A program made the position numbers and the translations under genes. The notes under the pieces are model-generated. The model was not told where the DNA came from and ran no database searches. It saw only the letters and a program-made list of their open reading frames with translations. Shown in pieces: positions 24,158 through 35,748 of a stretch of 64,000 nucleotides of DNA. Location of the stretch: NCBI RefSeq assembly GCF_051020975.1, contig NW_027478164.1, forward strand, positions 21,491,501-21,555,500. The letters are read 5' to 3'. The stretch comes from Osmia lignaria lignaria (lineage: Eukaryota > Arthropoda > Insecta > Hymenoptera > Megachilidae). Every line of letters starts with the position of its first letter. Position 1 is the first letter of the stretch.

Positions 24158-27100
24158 TGATCAGATGCGTAGTTCTCGAGATATATCAAGATATTTAAAA
24201 GTTCCGAAGCCGCACCAACATAATAGAGATACAGAAACACCGTGGCCCCTTTCTTTGAGATAAGTCTGCACTAGTGCGAGCCGCAAATGCCACTTCCAGC
24301 TTAGCTGTGCAGAAGAAGAACAACAAGAAGAAGAAATATCTGGAAATATGTCCGTCAGGCCCCTTCCCCTGAGATAAATCTGCAAATATCTCGGAAACGA
24401 AGCGAGCTACGGCAAAATGTTGAGAGACCTTTTTTGTAGAAAATTAGGATTCCTAGTTTTTATGTTCTATGATATTTTTTGATCAGATGCGTAGTTCTCG
24501 AGATATATCAAGATACTTAAAAGTTCCGAAGCCGCACCAACATAATAGAGATACAGAAACACCGTGGCCCCTTTCTTTGAGATAACTCTGCACTATTGCG
24601 CGCTGCAAATGCCACTTCCAGCTTAGCTGTGCAGAAGAAGAACAACAAGAAGAAGAAATATCTCGAAATATGTCCGTCAGGCCCCTTCCCTTGAGATAAA
24701 TCTGCAAATATCTCGGAAACCAAGCTAGCTATGGCAAAATGTTAAGAGACCTTATTTGTAGAGAATTAAGTTTCCTACTTTTTATGTTCTACGATATTTT
24801 TTGATCAGATGCGTAGTTCTCGAGATATATCAAGATATTTAAAAGTTCCGAAGCCGCACCAACATAATAGAGATACAGAAACACCGTGGCCCCTTTCTTT
24901 GAGATAACTCTGCACTATTGCGAGATGCAAATGCCACTTCCAGCTTAGCTGTGCAGAAGAAGAACAACAAGAAGAAGAAATATCTCGAAATATGTCCGTC
25001 AGGCCCCTTCCCTTGAGATAAATCTGCAAATATCTCGGAAACGAAGCGAGCTATGGCAAAATGTTAAGAGACCTTTTTTGTAGAGAATTAAGTTTCCTAC
25101 TTTTTATGTTGTATGATATTTTTTGATCAGATGCGTAGTTCTCGAGATATATCAAGATATTTAAAAGTTCCGAAGCCGCACCAACATAATAGAGATACAG
25201 AAACACCGTGGCCCCTTTCTTTGAGATAACTCTGCACTATTGCGAGCTGCAAATGCCACTTCCAGCTTAGCTGTGCAGAGGAAGAACAACAAGAAGGAGA
25301 AATATCTCGAAATATGTCCGTCAGGCCCCTTCCCTTGAGATAAATCTGCAAATATCTCGGAAACGAAGCGAGCTATGGCAAAATGTTAAGAGACCTCTTT
25401 TGTAGAGAATTAAGTTTCCTACTTTTTATGTTCTATGATATTTTTCGATCAGATGCGTAGTTCTCGAGATATATCAAGATATTTAAAAGTTCCGAAGCCG
25501 CACCAACATAATAGAGATACAGAAACACCGTGGCCCCTTTCTTTGAGATAACTCTGCACTATTGCGAGCTGCAAATGCCACTTCCAGCTTAGCTGTGCAG
25601 AAGAAGAACAACAAGAAGAAGAAATATCTGGAAATATGTCCGTCAGGCCCCTTCCCCTGAGATAAATCTGCAAATATCTCGGAAACGAAGCGAGCTACGG
25701 CAAAATGTTGAGAGACCTTTTTTGTAGAAAATTAGGATTCCTAGTTTTTATGTTCTATGATATTTTTTGATCAGATGCGTAGTTCTCGAGATATATCAAG
25801 ATACTTAAAAGTTCCGAAGCCGCACCAACATAATAGAGATACAGAAAGACCGTGGCCCCTTTCTTTGAGATAACTCTGCACTATTGCGCGCTGCAAATGC
25901 CACTTCCAGCTTAGCTGTGCAGAAGAAGAACAACAAGAAGAAGAAATATCTCGAAATATGTCCGTCAGGCCCCTTCCCTTGAGATAAATCTGCAAATATC
26001 TCGGAAACCAAGCTAGCTATGGCAAAATGTTAAGAGACCTTATTTGTAGAGAATTAAGTTTCCTACTTTTTATGTTCTACGATATTTTTTGATCAGATGC
26101 GTAGTTCTCGAGATATATCAAGATATTTAAAAGTTCCGAAGCCGCACCAACATAATAGAGATACAGAAACACCGTGGCCCCTTTCTTTGAGATAATTCTG
26201 CACTATTGCGAGATGCAAATGCCACTTCCAGCTTAGCTGTGCAGAAGAAGAACAACAAGAAGAAGAAATATCTCGAAATATGTCCGTCAGGCCCCTTCCC
26301 TTGAGATAAATCTGCAAATATCTCGGAAACGAAGCGAGCTATGGCAAAATGTTAAGAGACCTTTTTTGTAGAGAATTAAGTTTCCTACTTTTTATGTTGT
26401 ATGATATTTTTTGATCAGATGCGTAGTTCTCGAGATATATCAAGATATTTAAAAGTTCCGAAGCCGCACCAACATAATAGAGATACAGAAACACCGTGGC
26501 CCCTTTCTTTGAGATAACTCTGCACTATTGCGAGCTGCAAATGCCACTTCCAGCTTAGCTGTGCAGAGGAAGAACAACAAGAAGAAGAAATATCTCGAAA
26601 TATGTCCGTCAGGCCCCTTCCCTTGAGATAAATCTGCAAATATCTCAGAAACGGAGCGAGCTATGGCAAAATGTTAAGAGACGTTTTTTGTAGAGAATTA
26701 TGTTTCCTACAATTTATCTTCTATGATATTTTTTGATCAGAAGCGTAGTTTTCGAGATATATCGAGATATTTAAAAGTTCCGAAGCCGCACCAACATAAT
26801 AGAGATACAGAAACACCGTGGCCCCTTTCTTTGAGATAACTGTGCACTAGTGCGAGCCACAAATGCCACTTCCAGCTTAGCTGTGCAGAAGAAGAACAAC
26901 AAGAAGAAGAAATATCTCGAAATATGTCCGTCAGGCCCCTTCCCTTGAGATAAATCTGCAAATATCTCGGAAACGAAGCGAGCTATGGCAAAATGTTAGG
27001 AGACCTCTTTTGTAGAGAATTAAGTTTCCTACTTTTTATGTTCTATGATATTTTTCGATCAGATGCGTAGTTCTCGAGATATATCAAGATATTTAAAAGT

Positions 27101-28665
27101 TCCGAAGCCGCACCAACATAATAGAGATACAGAAACACCGTGGCCCCTTTCTTTGAGATAACTCTGCACTATTGCGAGCTGCAAATGCCACTTCCAGCTT
27201 AGCTGTGCAGAAGAAGAACAACAAGAAGAAGAAATATCTGGAAATATGTCCGTCAGGCCCCTTCCCCTGAGATAAATCTGCAAATATCTCGGAAACGAAG
27301 CGAGCTACGGCAAAATGTTGAGAGACCTTTTTTGTAGAAAATTAGGATTCCTACTTTTTATGTTCTATGATATTTTTTGATCAGATGCGTAGTTCTCGAG
27401 ATATATCAAGATACTTAAAAGTTCCGAAGCCGCACCAACATAATAGAGATACAGAAACACCGTGGCCCCTTTCTTTGAGATAACTGTGCACTATTGCGCG
27501 CTGCAAATGCCACTTCCAGCTTAGCTGTGCAGAAGAAGAACAACAAGAAGAAGAAATATCTCGAAATATGTCCGTCAGGCCCCTTCCCTTGAGATAAATC
27601 TGCAAATATCTCGGAAACCAAGCGAGCTATGGCAAAATGTTAAGAGACCTTATTTGTAGAGAATTAAGTTTCCTACTTTTTATGTTCTACGATATTTTTT
27701 GATCAGATGCGTAGTTCTCGAGATATATCAAGATATTTAAAAGTTCCGAAGCCGCACCAACATAATAGAGATACAGAAACACCGTGGCCCCTTTCTTTGA
27801 GATAACTCTGCACTATTGCGAGATGCAAATGCCACTTCCAGCTTAGCTGTGCAGAAGAAGAACAACAAGAAGAAGAAATATCTCGAAATATGTCCGTCAG
27901 GCCCCTTCCCTTGAGATAAATCTGCAAATATCTCGGAAACGAAGCGAGCTATGGCAAAATGTTAAGAGACCTTTTTTGTAGAGAATTAAGTTTCCTACTT
28001 TTTATGTTGTATGATATTTTTTGATCAGATGCGTAGTTCTCGAGATATATCAAGATATTTAAAAGTTCCGAAGCCGCACCAACATAATAGAGATACAGAA
28101 ACACCGTGGCCCCTTTCTTTGAGATAACTCTGCACTATTGCGAGCTGCAAATGCCACTTCCAGCTTAGCTGTGCAGAGGAAGAACAACAAGAAGAAGAAA
28201 TATCTCGAAATATGTCCGTCAGGCCCCTTCCCTTGAGATAAATCTGCAAATATCTCAGAAACGGAGCGAGCTATGGCAAAATGTTAAGAGACGTTTTTTG
28301 TAGAGAATTATGTTTCCTACAATTTATGTTCTATGATATTTTTTGATCAGAAGCGTAGTTTTCGAGATATATCGAGATATTTAAAAGTTCCGAAGCCGCA
28401 CCAACATAATAGAGATACAGAAACACCGTGGCCCCTTTCTTTGAGATAACTGTGCACTAGTGCGAGCCACAAATGCCACTTCCAGCTTAGCTGTGCAGAA
28501 GAAGAACAACAAGAAGAAGAAATATCTCGAAATATGTCCGTCAGGCCCCTTCCCTCGAGATAAATCTGCAAATATCTCGGAAACGAAGCGAGCTATGGCA
28601 AAATGTTAAGAGACCTTTTTTGTAGAGAATTAAGTTTTCTACTTTTTATGTTCTATGATATTTTT
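24158..28665 (+). repeat. Array block 3: four-unit cassette expanding to five units
   Basis: An ordered cassette recurs. Unit 1 has AATATCTGGAAATATG with CCCCTGAGAT and AAAATTAGGATTCC; unit 2 has TTGCGCGCTGC with GATACTTAAAAG; unit 3 has GCGAGATGCAAATG; unit 4 has TTATGTTGTATG at its start. Copies begin at 24,158 and 25,446 (1,288 bp, 4 units) and 27,056 (1,610 bp, 5 units). The fifth unit, inserted at 26,734 and again at 28,344, is type B with GTGCACTAGTGCGAGCCAC. The first copy's opening unit differs in its left half, so the crossover lies inside the monomer. Confidence 0.85.
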
Positions 28666-29309
28666 TGATCGGATGCGTGGTTCTCGAGATATATCAAGAT
28701 ATTTAAAAGTTCCGAAGCCGCACCAACATAATAGAGATACAGAAACACCGTGGCCCCTTTCTTTGAGATAACTCTGCACTATTGCGACTTGCAAATGCCA
28801 CTTCCAGCTTAGCTGTGCAGAAGAGGAACAACAAGAAGAAGAAATATGTCGGAATATGTCCGTCAGGCCCCTTCCCTTGAGATAAATCTGCAAATATCTC
28901 GGAAACGAAGCGAGCTATGGCAAAATGTTAAGAGACCTTTTTTGTAGAGAATTAAGTTTCCTACTTTTTATGGTCTATGATATTTTTCGATCAGAGGCGT
29001 AGTTCTCGAGATATATCAAGATATTTAAAAGTTCCGAAGCCGCACCAACATAATAGAGATACTGAAACACCGTGGCCCCTTTCTTTGAGATAACTCTGCA
29101 CTAGTGCGAGCCGCAAATGCCGCTTCCAGCTTAGCTGTGCAGAAGAAGAACAACAAGAAGAAGAAATATCTCGAAATATGTCCGTCAGGCCCCTTCCCTC
29201 GAGATAAATCTGCAAATATCTCGGAAACGAAGCGAGCTATGGCAAAATGTTAAGAGACCTTTTTTGTAGAGAATTAAGTTTTCTACTTTTTATGTTCTAT
29301 GATATTTTT
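28666..29309 (+). repeat. Transitional monomers with GATCGGATGCGTGG
   Basis: Units 28,666 and 28,988 carry markers of the next block: GATCGGATGCGTGG at the start, ATGTCGGAATATG, CCCTCGAGATAAATC, TACTGAAACACC and GCCGCTTCC. They match units 38,647 and 38,969 in order, so an older partial copy of the block-4 repeat lies directly before its first full copy. Confidence 0.7.
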
Positions 29310-30275
29310 TGATCGGATGCGTGGTTCTCGAGATATATCAAGATATTTAAAAGTTCCGAAGCCGCACCAACATAATAGAGATACAGAAACACCGTGGCCC
29401 CTTTCATTGAGATAACTCTGCACTAGTGCGAGCCGCAAATGCCACTTCCAGCTTAGCTGTGCAGAAGAAGAACAACAAGAAGAAGAAATATCTCGAAATA
29501 TGTCCGTCAGGCCCCTTCCCTTGAGATATATCTGCAAATATCTCGGAAACGAAGCGAGCTATGGCAAAATGTTAAGAGACCTTTTTTGTAGAGAATTATG
29601 TTTCCTATAATTTAGGTTCTATGATATTTTTTGATCAGAAGCGTAGTTTTCGAGATATATCGAGATATTTAAAAGTTCCGAAGCCGCACCAACATAATAG
29701 AGATACAGAAACACCGTGGCCCCTTTCTTTGAGATAACTCTGCACTAGTGCGAGCCGCAAATGCCACTTCCAGCTTAGCTGTGCAGAAGAAGAACAACAA
29801 GAAGAAGAAATATCTCGAAATATGTCCGTCAGACCCCTTCCCTTGAGATGAATCTGCAAATATCTCGGAAACGAAGCGAGCTATGGCAAAATGTTAAGAG
29901 ACCTTTTTTGTAGAGAATTATGTTTCCTACAATTTATGTTCTATGATATTTTTTGATCAGAAGCGTAGTTTTCCAGATATATCCAGATATTTAAAAGTTC
30001 CGAAGCCGCACCAACATAATAGAGATACAGAAACACCGTGGCCCCTTTCTTTGAGATAACTCTGCACTAGTGCGAGCTGCAAATGCCACTTCCAGCTTAG
30101 CTGTGCAGAGGAAGAACAACAAGAAGAAGAAATATCTCGAAATATGTCCGTCAGGCCAGTTCCTTTGAGCTGAATCTGCAAATATCTCGGAAACGAAGCG
30201 AGCTATGGCAAAATGTTAACAGACGTTTTTTGTAGAGAATTATGTTTCCTACAATTTATGTTCTATGATATTTTC

Positions 30276-33200
30276 TGATCAGAAGCGTAGTTTTCGAGAT
30301 ATATCGAGATATTTAAAAGTTCCGAAGCCGCACCAACATAATAGAGATACAGAAACACCGTGGCCCCTTTCTTTGAGATAACTCTGCACTATTGCCAGCT
30401 GCAAATGCCACTTCCAGCTTAGCTGTGCAGAAGAAGAACAACAAGAAGAAGAAATATCTCGAAATATGCCCGTCAGGCCCCTTCCCTTGAAATATATCTG
30501 CAAATATCTCGGAAACGAAGCGAGCTATGGCAAAATGTTAAGAGACCGTTTTTGTAGAGAATTAAGTTTCCTACTTTTTATGTTCTATGATATTTTTTGA
30601 TCAGACGCGTAGTTCTCGAGATATATCAAGATATTTAAAAGTTCCGAAGCCGCACCAACATAATAGAGATACAGAAACACCGTGGCCCCTTTCTTTGAGA
30701 TAACTCTGCACTATTGCGAGCTGCAAATGCCACTTCCAGCTTAGCTGTGCAGAAGAAGAACAACAAGAAGAAGAAATATCTGGAAATATGTCCGTCAGGC
30801 CCCTTCCCTTGAGATAAATCTGCAAATATCTCGGAAACGAAGCGAGCTACGGCAAAATGTTGAGAGACCTTTTTTGTAGAAAATTAGGATTCCTACTTTT
30901 TATGTTCTATGATATTTTTTGATCAGATGCGTAGTTCTCGAGATATATCAAGATACTTAAAAGTTCCGAAGCCGCACCAACATAATAGAGATACAGAAAC
31001 ACCGTGGCCCCTTTCTTTGAGATAACTCTGCACTATTGCGCGCTGCAAATGCCACTTCCAGCTTAGCTGTGCAGAAGAAGAACAACAAGAAGAAGAAATA
31101 TCTCGAAATATGCCCGTCAGGCCCCTTCCCTTGAGATAAATCTGCAAATATCTCGGAAACGAAGCGAGCTATGGCAAAATGTTAAGAGACCTTTTTTGTA
31201 GAGAATTAAGTTTCCTACTTTTTATGTTCTATGATATTTTTTGATCAGATGCGTAGTTCTCGAGATATATCAAGATATTTAAAAGTTCCGAAGCCGCACC
31301 AACATAATAGAGATACAGAAACACCGTGGCCCCTTTCTTTGAGATAACTCTGCACTATTGCGAGATGCAAATGCCACTTCCAGCTTAGCTGTGCAGAAGA
31401 AGAACAACAAGAAGAAGAAATATCTCGAAATATGTCCGTCAGGCCCCTTCCCTTGAGATAAATCTGCAAATATCTCGGAAACGAAGCGCGCTATGGCAAA
31501 ATGTTAAGAGACCTTTTTTGTAGAGAATTATGTTTCCTACAATTTACGTTCTCTGATATTTTTTGATCAGAAGCGTAGTTTTCGAGATATATCGAGATAT
31601 TTAAAAGTTCCGAAGCCGCACCAACATAATAGAGATACAGAAACACCGTGGCCCCTTTCTTTGAGATAACTCTGCACTATTGCGACCTGCAAATGCCACT
31701 TCCAGCTTAGCTGTGCAGAAGAGGAACAACAAGAAGAAGAAATATGTCGGAATATGTCCGTCAGGCCCCTTCCCTTGAGATAAATCTGCAAATATCTCGG
31801 AAACGAAGCGAGCTATGGCAAAATGTTAAGAGACCTTTTTTGTAGAGAATTAAGTTTCCTACTTTTTATGGTCTATGATATTTTTCGATCAGAGGCGTAG
31901 TTCTCGAGATATATCAAGATATTTAAAAGTTCCGAAGCCGCACCAACATAATAGAGATACTGAAACACCGTGGCCCCTTTCTTTGAGATAACTCTGCACT
32001 AGTGCGAGCCGCAAATGCCGCTTCCAGCTTAGCTGTGCAGAAGAAGAACAACAAGAAGAAGAAATATCTCGAAATATGTCCGTCAGGCCCCTTCCCTCGA
32101 GATAAATCTGCAAATATCTCGGAAACGAAGCGAGCTATGGCAAAATGTTAAGAGACCTTTTTTGTAGAGAATTAAGTTTTCTACTTTCTATGTTCTATGA
32201 TATTTTTTGATCGGATGCGTGGTTCTCGAGATATATCAAGATATTTAAAAGTTCCGAAGCCGCACCAACATAATAGAGATACAGAAACACCGTGGCCCCT
32301 TTCTTTGAGATAACTCTGCACTATTGCGACCTGCAAATGCCACTTCCAGCTTAGCTGTGCAGAAGAGGAACAACAAGAAGAAGAAATATGTCGGAATATG
32401 TCCGTCAGGCCCCTTCCCTTGAGATAAATCTGCAAATATCTCGGAAACGAAGCGAGCTATGGCAAAATGTTAAGAGACCTTTTTTGTAGAGAATTAAGTT
32501 TCCTACTTTTTATGGTCTATGATATTTTTCGATCAGAGGCGTAGTTCTCGAGATATATCAAGATATTTAAAAGTTCCGAAGCCGCACCAACATAATAGAG
32601 ATACTGAAACACCGTGGCCCCTTTCTTTGAGATAAATCTGCACTAGTGCGAGCCGCAAATGCCGCTTCCAGCTTAGCTGTGCAGAAGAAGAACAACAAGA
32701 AGAAGAAATATCTCGAAATATGCCCGTCAGGCCCCTTCCCTTGAAATATATCTGCAAATATCTCGGAAACGAAGCGAGCTATGGCAAAATGTTAAGAGAC
32801 CGTTTTTGTAGAGAATTAAGTTTCCTACTTTTTATGTTCTATGATATTTTTTGATCAGACGCGTAGTTCTCGAGATATATCAAGATATTTAAAAGTTCCG
32901 AAGCCGCACCAACATAATAGAGATACAGAAACACCGTGGCCCCTTTCTTTGAGATAACTCTGCACTATTGCGAGCTGCAAATGCCACTTCCAGCTTAGCT
33001 GTGCAGAAGAAGAACAACAAGAAGAAGAAATATCTGGAAATATGTCCGTCAGGCCCCTTCCCTTGAGATAAATCTGCAAATATCTCGGAAACGAAGCGAG
33101 CTACGGCAAAATGTTGAGAGACCTTTTTTGTAGAAAATTAGGATTCCTACTTTTTATGTTCTATGATATTTTTTGATCAGATGCGTAGTTCTCGAGATAT

Positions 33201-34783
33201 ATCAAGATACTTAAAAGTTCCGAAGCCGCACCAACATAATAGAGATACAGAAACACCGTGGCCCCTTTCTTTGAGATAACTCTGCACTATTGCGCGCTGC
33301 AAATGCCACTTCCAGCTTAGCTGTGCAGAAGAAGAACAACAAGAAGAAGAAATATCTCGAAATATGCCCGTCAGGCCCCTTCCCTTGAGATAAATCTGCA
33401 AATATCTCGGAAACGAAGCGAGCTATGGCAAAATGTTAAGAGACCTTTTTTGTAGAGAATTAAGTTTCCTACTTTTTATGTTCTATGATATTTTTTGATC
33501 AGATGCGTAGTTCTCGAGATATATCAAGATATTTAAAAGTTCCGAAGCCGCACCAACATAATAGAGATACAGAAACACCGTGGCCCCTTTCTTTGAGATA
33601 ACTCTGCACTATTGCGAGATGCAAATGCCACTTCCAGCTTAGCTGTGCAGAAGAAGAACAACAAGAAGAAGAAATATCTCGAAATATGTCCGTCAGGCCC
33701 CTTCCCTTGAGATAAATCTGCAAATATCTCGGAAACGAAGCGCGCTATGGCAAAATGTTAAGAGACCTTTTTTGTAGAGAATTATGTTTCCTACAATTTA
33801 CGTTCTCTGATATTTTTTGATCAGAAGCGTAGTTTTCGAGATATATCGAGATATTTAAAAGTTCCGAAGCCGCACCAACATAATAGAGATACAGAAACAC
33901 CGTGGCCCCTTTCTTTGAGATAACTCTGCACTATTGCGACCTGCAAATGCCACTTCCAGCTTAGCTGTGCAGAAGAGGAACAACAAGAAGAAGAAATATG
34001 TCGGAATATGTCCGTCAGGCCCCTTCCCTTGAGATAAATCTGCAAATATCTCGGAAACGAAGCGAGCTATGGCAAAATGTTAAGAGACCTTTTTTGTAGA
34101 GAATTAAGTTTCCTACTTTTTATGGTCTATGATATTTTTCGATCAGAGGCGTAGTTCTCGAGATATATCAAGATATTTAAAAGTTCCGAAGCCGCACCAA
34201 CATAATAGAGATACTGAAACACCGTGGCCCCTTTCTTTGAGATAACTCTGCACTAGTGCGAGCCGCAAATGCCGCTTCCAGCTTAGCTGTGCAGAAGAAG
34301 AACAACAAGAAGAAGAAATATCTCGAAATATGTCCGTCAGGCCCCTTCCCTCGAGATAAATCTGCAAATATCTCGGAAACGAAGCGAGCTATGGCAAAAT
34401 GTTAAGAGACCTTTTTTGTAGAGAATTAAGTTTTCTACTTTCTATGTTCTATGATATTTTTTGATCGGATGCGTGGTTCTCGAGATATATCAAGATATTT
34501 AAAAGTTCCGAAGCCGCACCAACATAATAGAGATACAGAAACACCGTGGCCCCTTTCTTTGAGATAACTCTGCACTATTGCGACCTGCAAATGCCACTTC
34601 CAGCTTAGCTGTGCAGAAGAGGAACAACAAGAAGAAGAAATATGTCGGAATATGTCCGTCAGGCCCCTTCCCTTGAGATAAATCTGCAAATATCTCGGAA
34701 ACGAAGCGAGCTATGGCAAAATGTTAAGAGACCTTTTTTGTAGAGAATTAAGTTTCCTACTTTTTATGGTCTATGATATTTTT
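30276..34783 (+). repeat. Tandem 7-unit duplication (2 x 2,254 bp)
   Basis: Units starting 30,598, 30,920, 31,242, 31,564, 31,886 and 32,208 reappear in order at 32,852, 33,174, 33,496, 33,818, 34,140 and 34,462, each 2,254 bp later, with the same rare markers (GATCAGACGCG, GATACTTAAAAG, GCGAGATGC, TCTCTGATATT, TACTGAAACACC, GATCGGATGCGTGG). Unit 32,530 is the junction: its left half matches 34,784 and its right half matches 30,276. Confidence 0.9.
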
Positions 34784-35105
34784 CGATCAGAGGCGTAGTT
34801 CTCGAGATATATCAAGATATTTAAAAGTTCCGAAGCCGCACCAACATAATAGAGATACTGAAACACCGTGGCCCCTTTCTTTGAGATAAATCTGCACTAG
34901 TGCGAGCCGCAAATGCCGCTTCCAGCTTAGCTGTGCAGAAGAAGAACAACAAGAAGAAGAAATATCTCGAAATATGTCCGTCAGGCCCCTTCCCTCGAGA
35001 TAAATCTGCAAATATCTCGGAAACGAAGCGAGCTATGGCAAAATGTTAAGAGACCTTTTTTGTAGAGAATTATGTTTCTTACTTTTTATGTTCTATGATA
35101 TTTTT

Positions 35106-35426
35106 TGATCAGACGCGTAGTTCTCGAGATATATCAAGATATTTAAAAGTTCCGAAGCCGCACCAACATAATAGAGATACAGAAACACCGTGGCCCCTTT
35201 CTTTGAGATATCTCTGCACTATTGCGAGCTTCAAATGCCACTTCCAGCTTAGCTGTGCAGAAGAAGAACAACAAGAAGAAGAAATATCTCGAAATATGTC
35301 CGTCAGGCCACTTCCCTTGAGATAAATCTGCAAATATCTCGGAAACGAAGCGAGCTATGGCAAAATGTTAAGAGACCTTTTTGTAGAGAATTAAGTTTCC
35401 TACTTTTTATGTTCTATGATATTTTT
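35106..35426 (+). repeat. 321-bp monomer, T-run one base short (copy 1)
   Basis: AGAGACCTTTTTGTAG near 35,375 has five T instead of six. The unit also has GAGATATCTCTGC and GGCCACTTCCC. The same markers and the same 1-bp loss recur at 39,291-39,611, so the deletion predates the duplication that made the two copies. The left end of this unit differs slightly between copies (GCTTCAAATG here, GCTGCAAATG there). Confidence 0.85.
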
Positions 35427-35748
35427 TGATCAGACGCGTAGTTCTCGAGATATATCAAGATATTTAAAAGTTCCGAAGCCGCACCAACATAATAGAGATA
35501 CAGAAACACCGTGGCCCCTTTCTTTGAGATAACTCTGCACTATTGCGAGCTGCAAATGCCACCTCCAGCTTAGCTGTGCAGAAGAAGAACAACAAGAAGA
35601 AGAAATATCTCGAAATATGTCCGTCAGGCCCCTTCCCTTGAGATATATCTGCAAATATCTCGGAAACGAAGCGAGCTATGGCAAAATCTTAAGAGACCTT
35701 TTTTGTAGAGAATTATGTTTCCTACAATTTAGGTTCTATGATATTTTT

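Larger units (their letters stand above)
29310..35748 (+). repeat. Block 4, higher-order repeat copy 1: 20 units, 6,439 bp
   Basis: Unit order matches 35,749-39,933 with seven extra units in the middle. Shared ordered markers include TTTCATTGAG (29,310 and 35,749), CAGACCCCTTCCC with GAGATGAATC (29,632 and 36,071), TTCCAGATATATCC with GGCCAGTTCC (29,954 and 36,393), TGCCCGTCAGG with TTGAAATATATC (30,276 and 36,715), then the cassette starting at 30,598 (= 37,037). The extra seven units are 32,530-34,783, a tandem copy of 30,276-32,529. 20 - 7 = 13 units, the size of copy 2. Confidence 0.85.
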
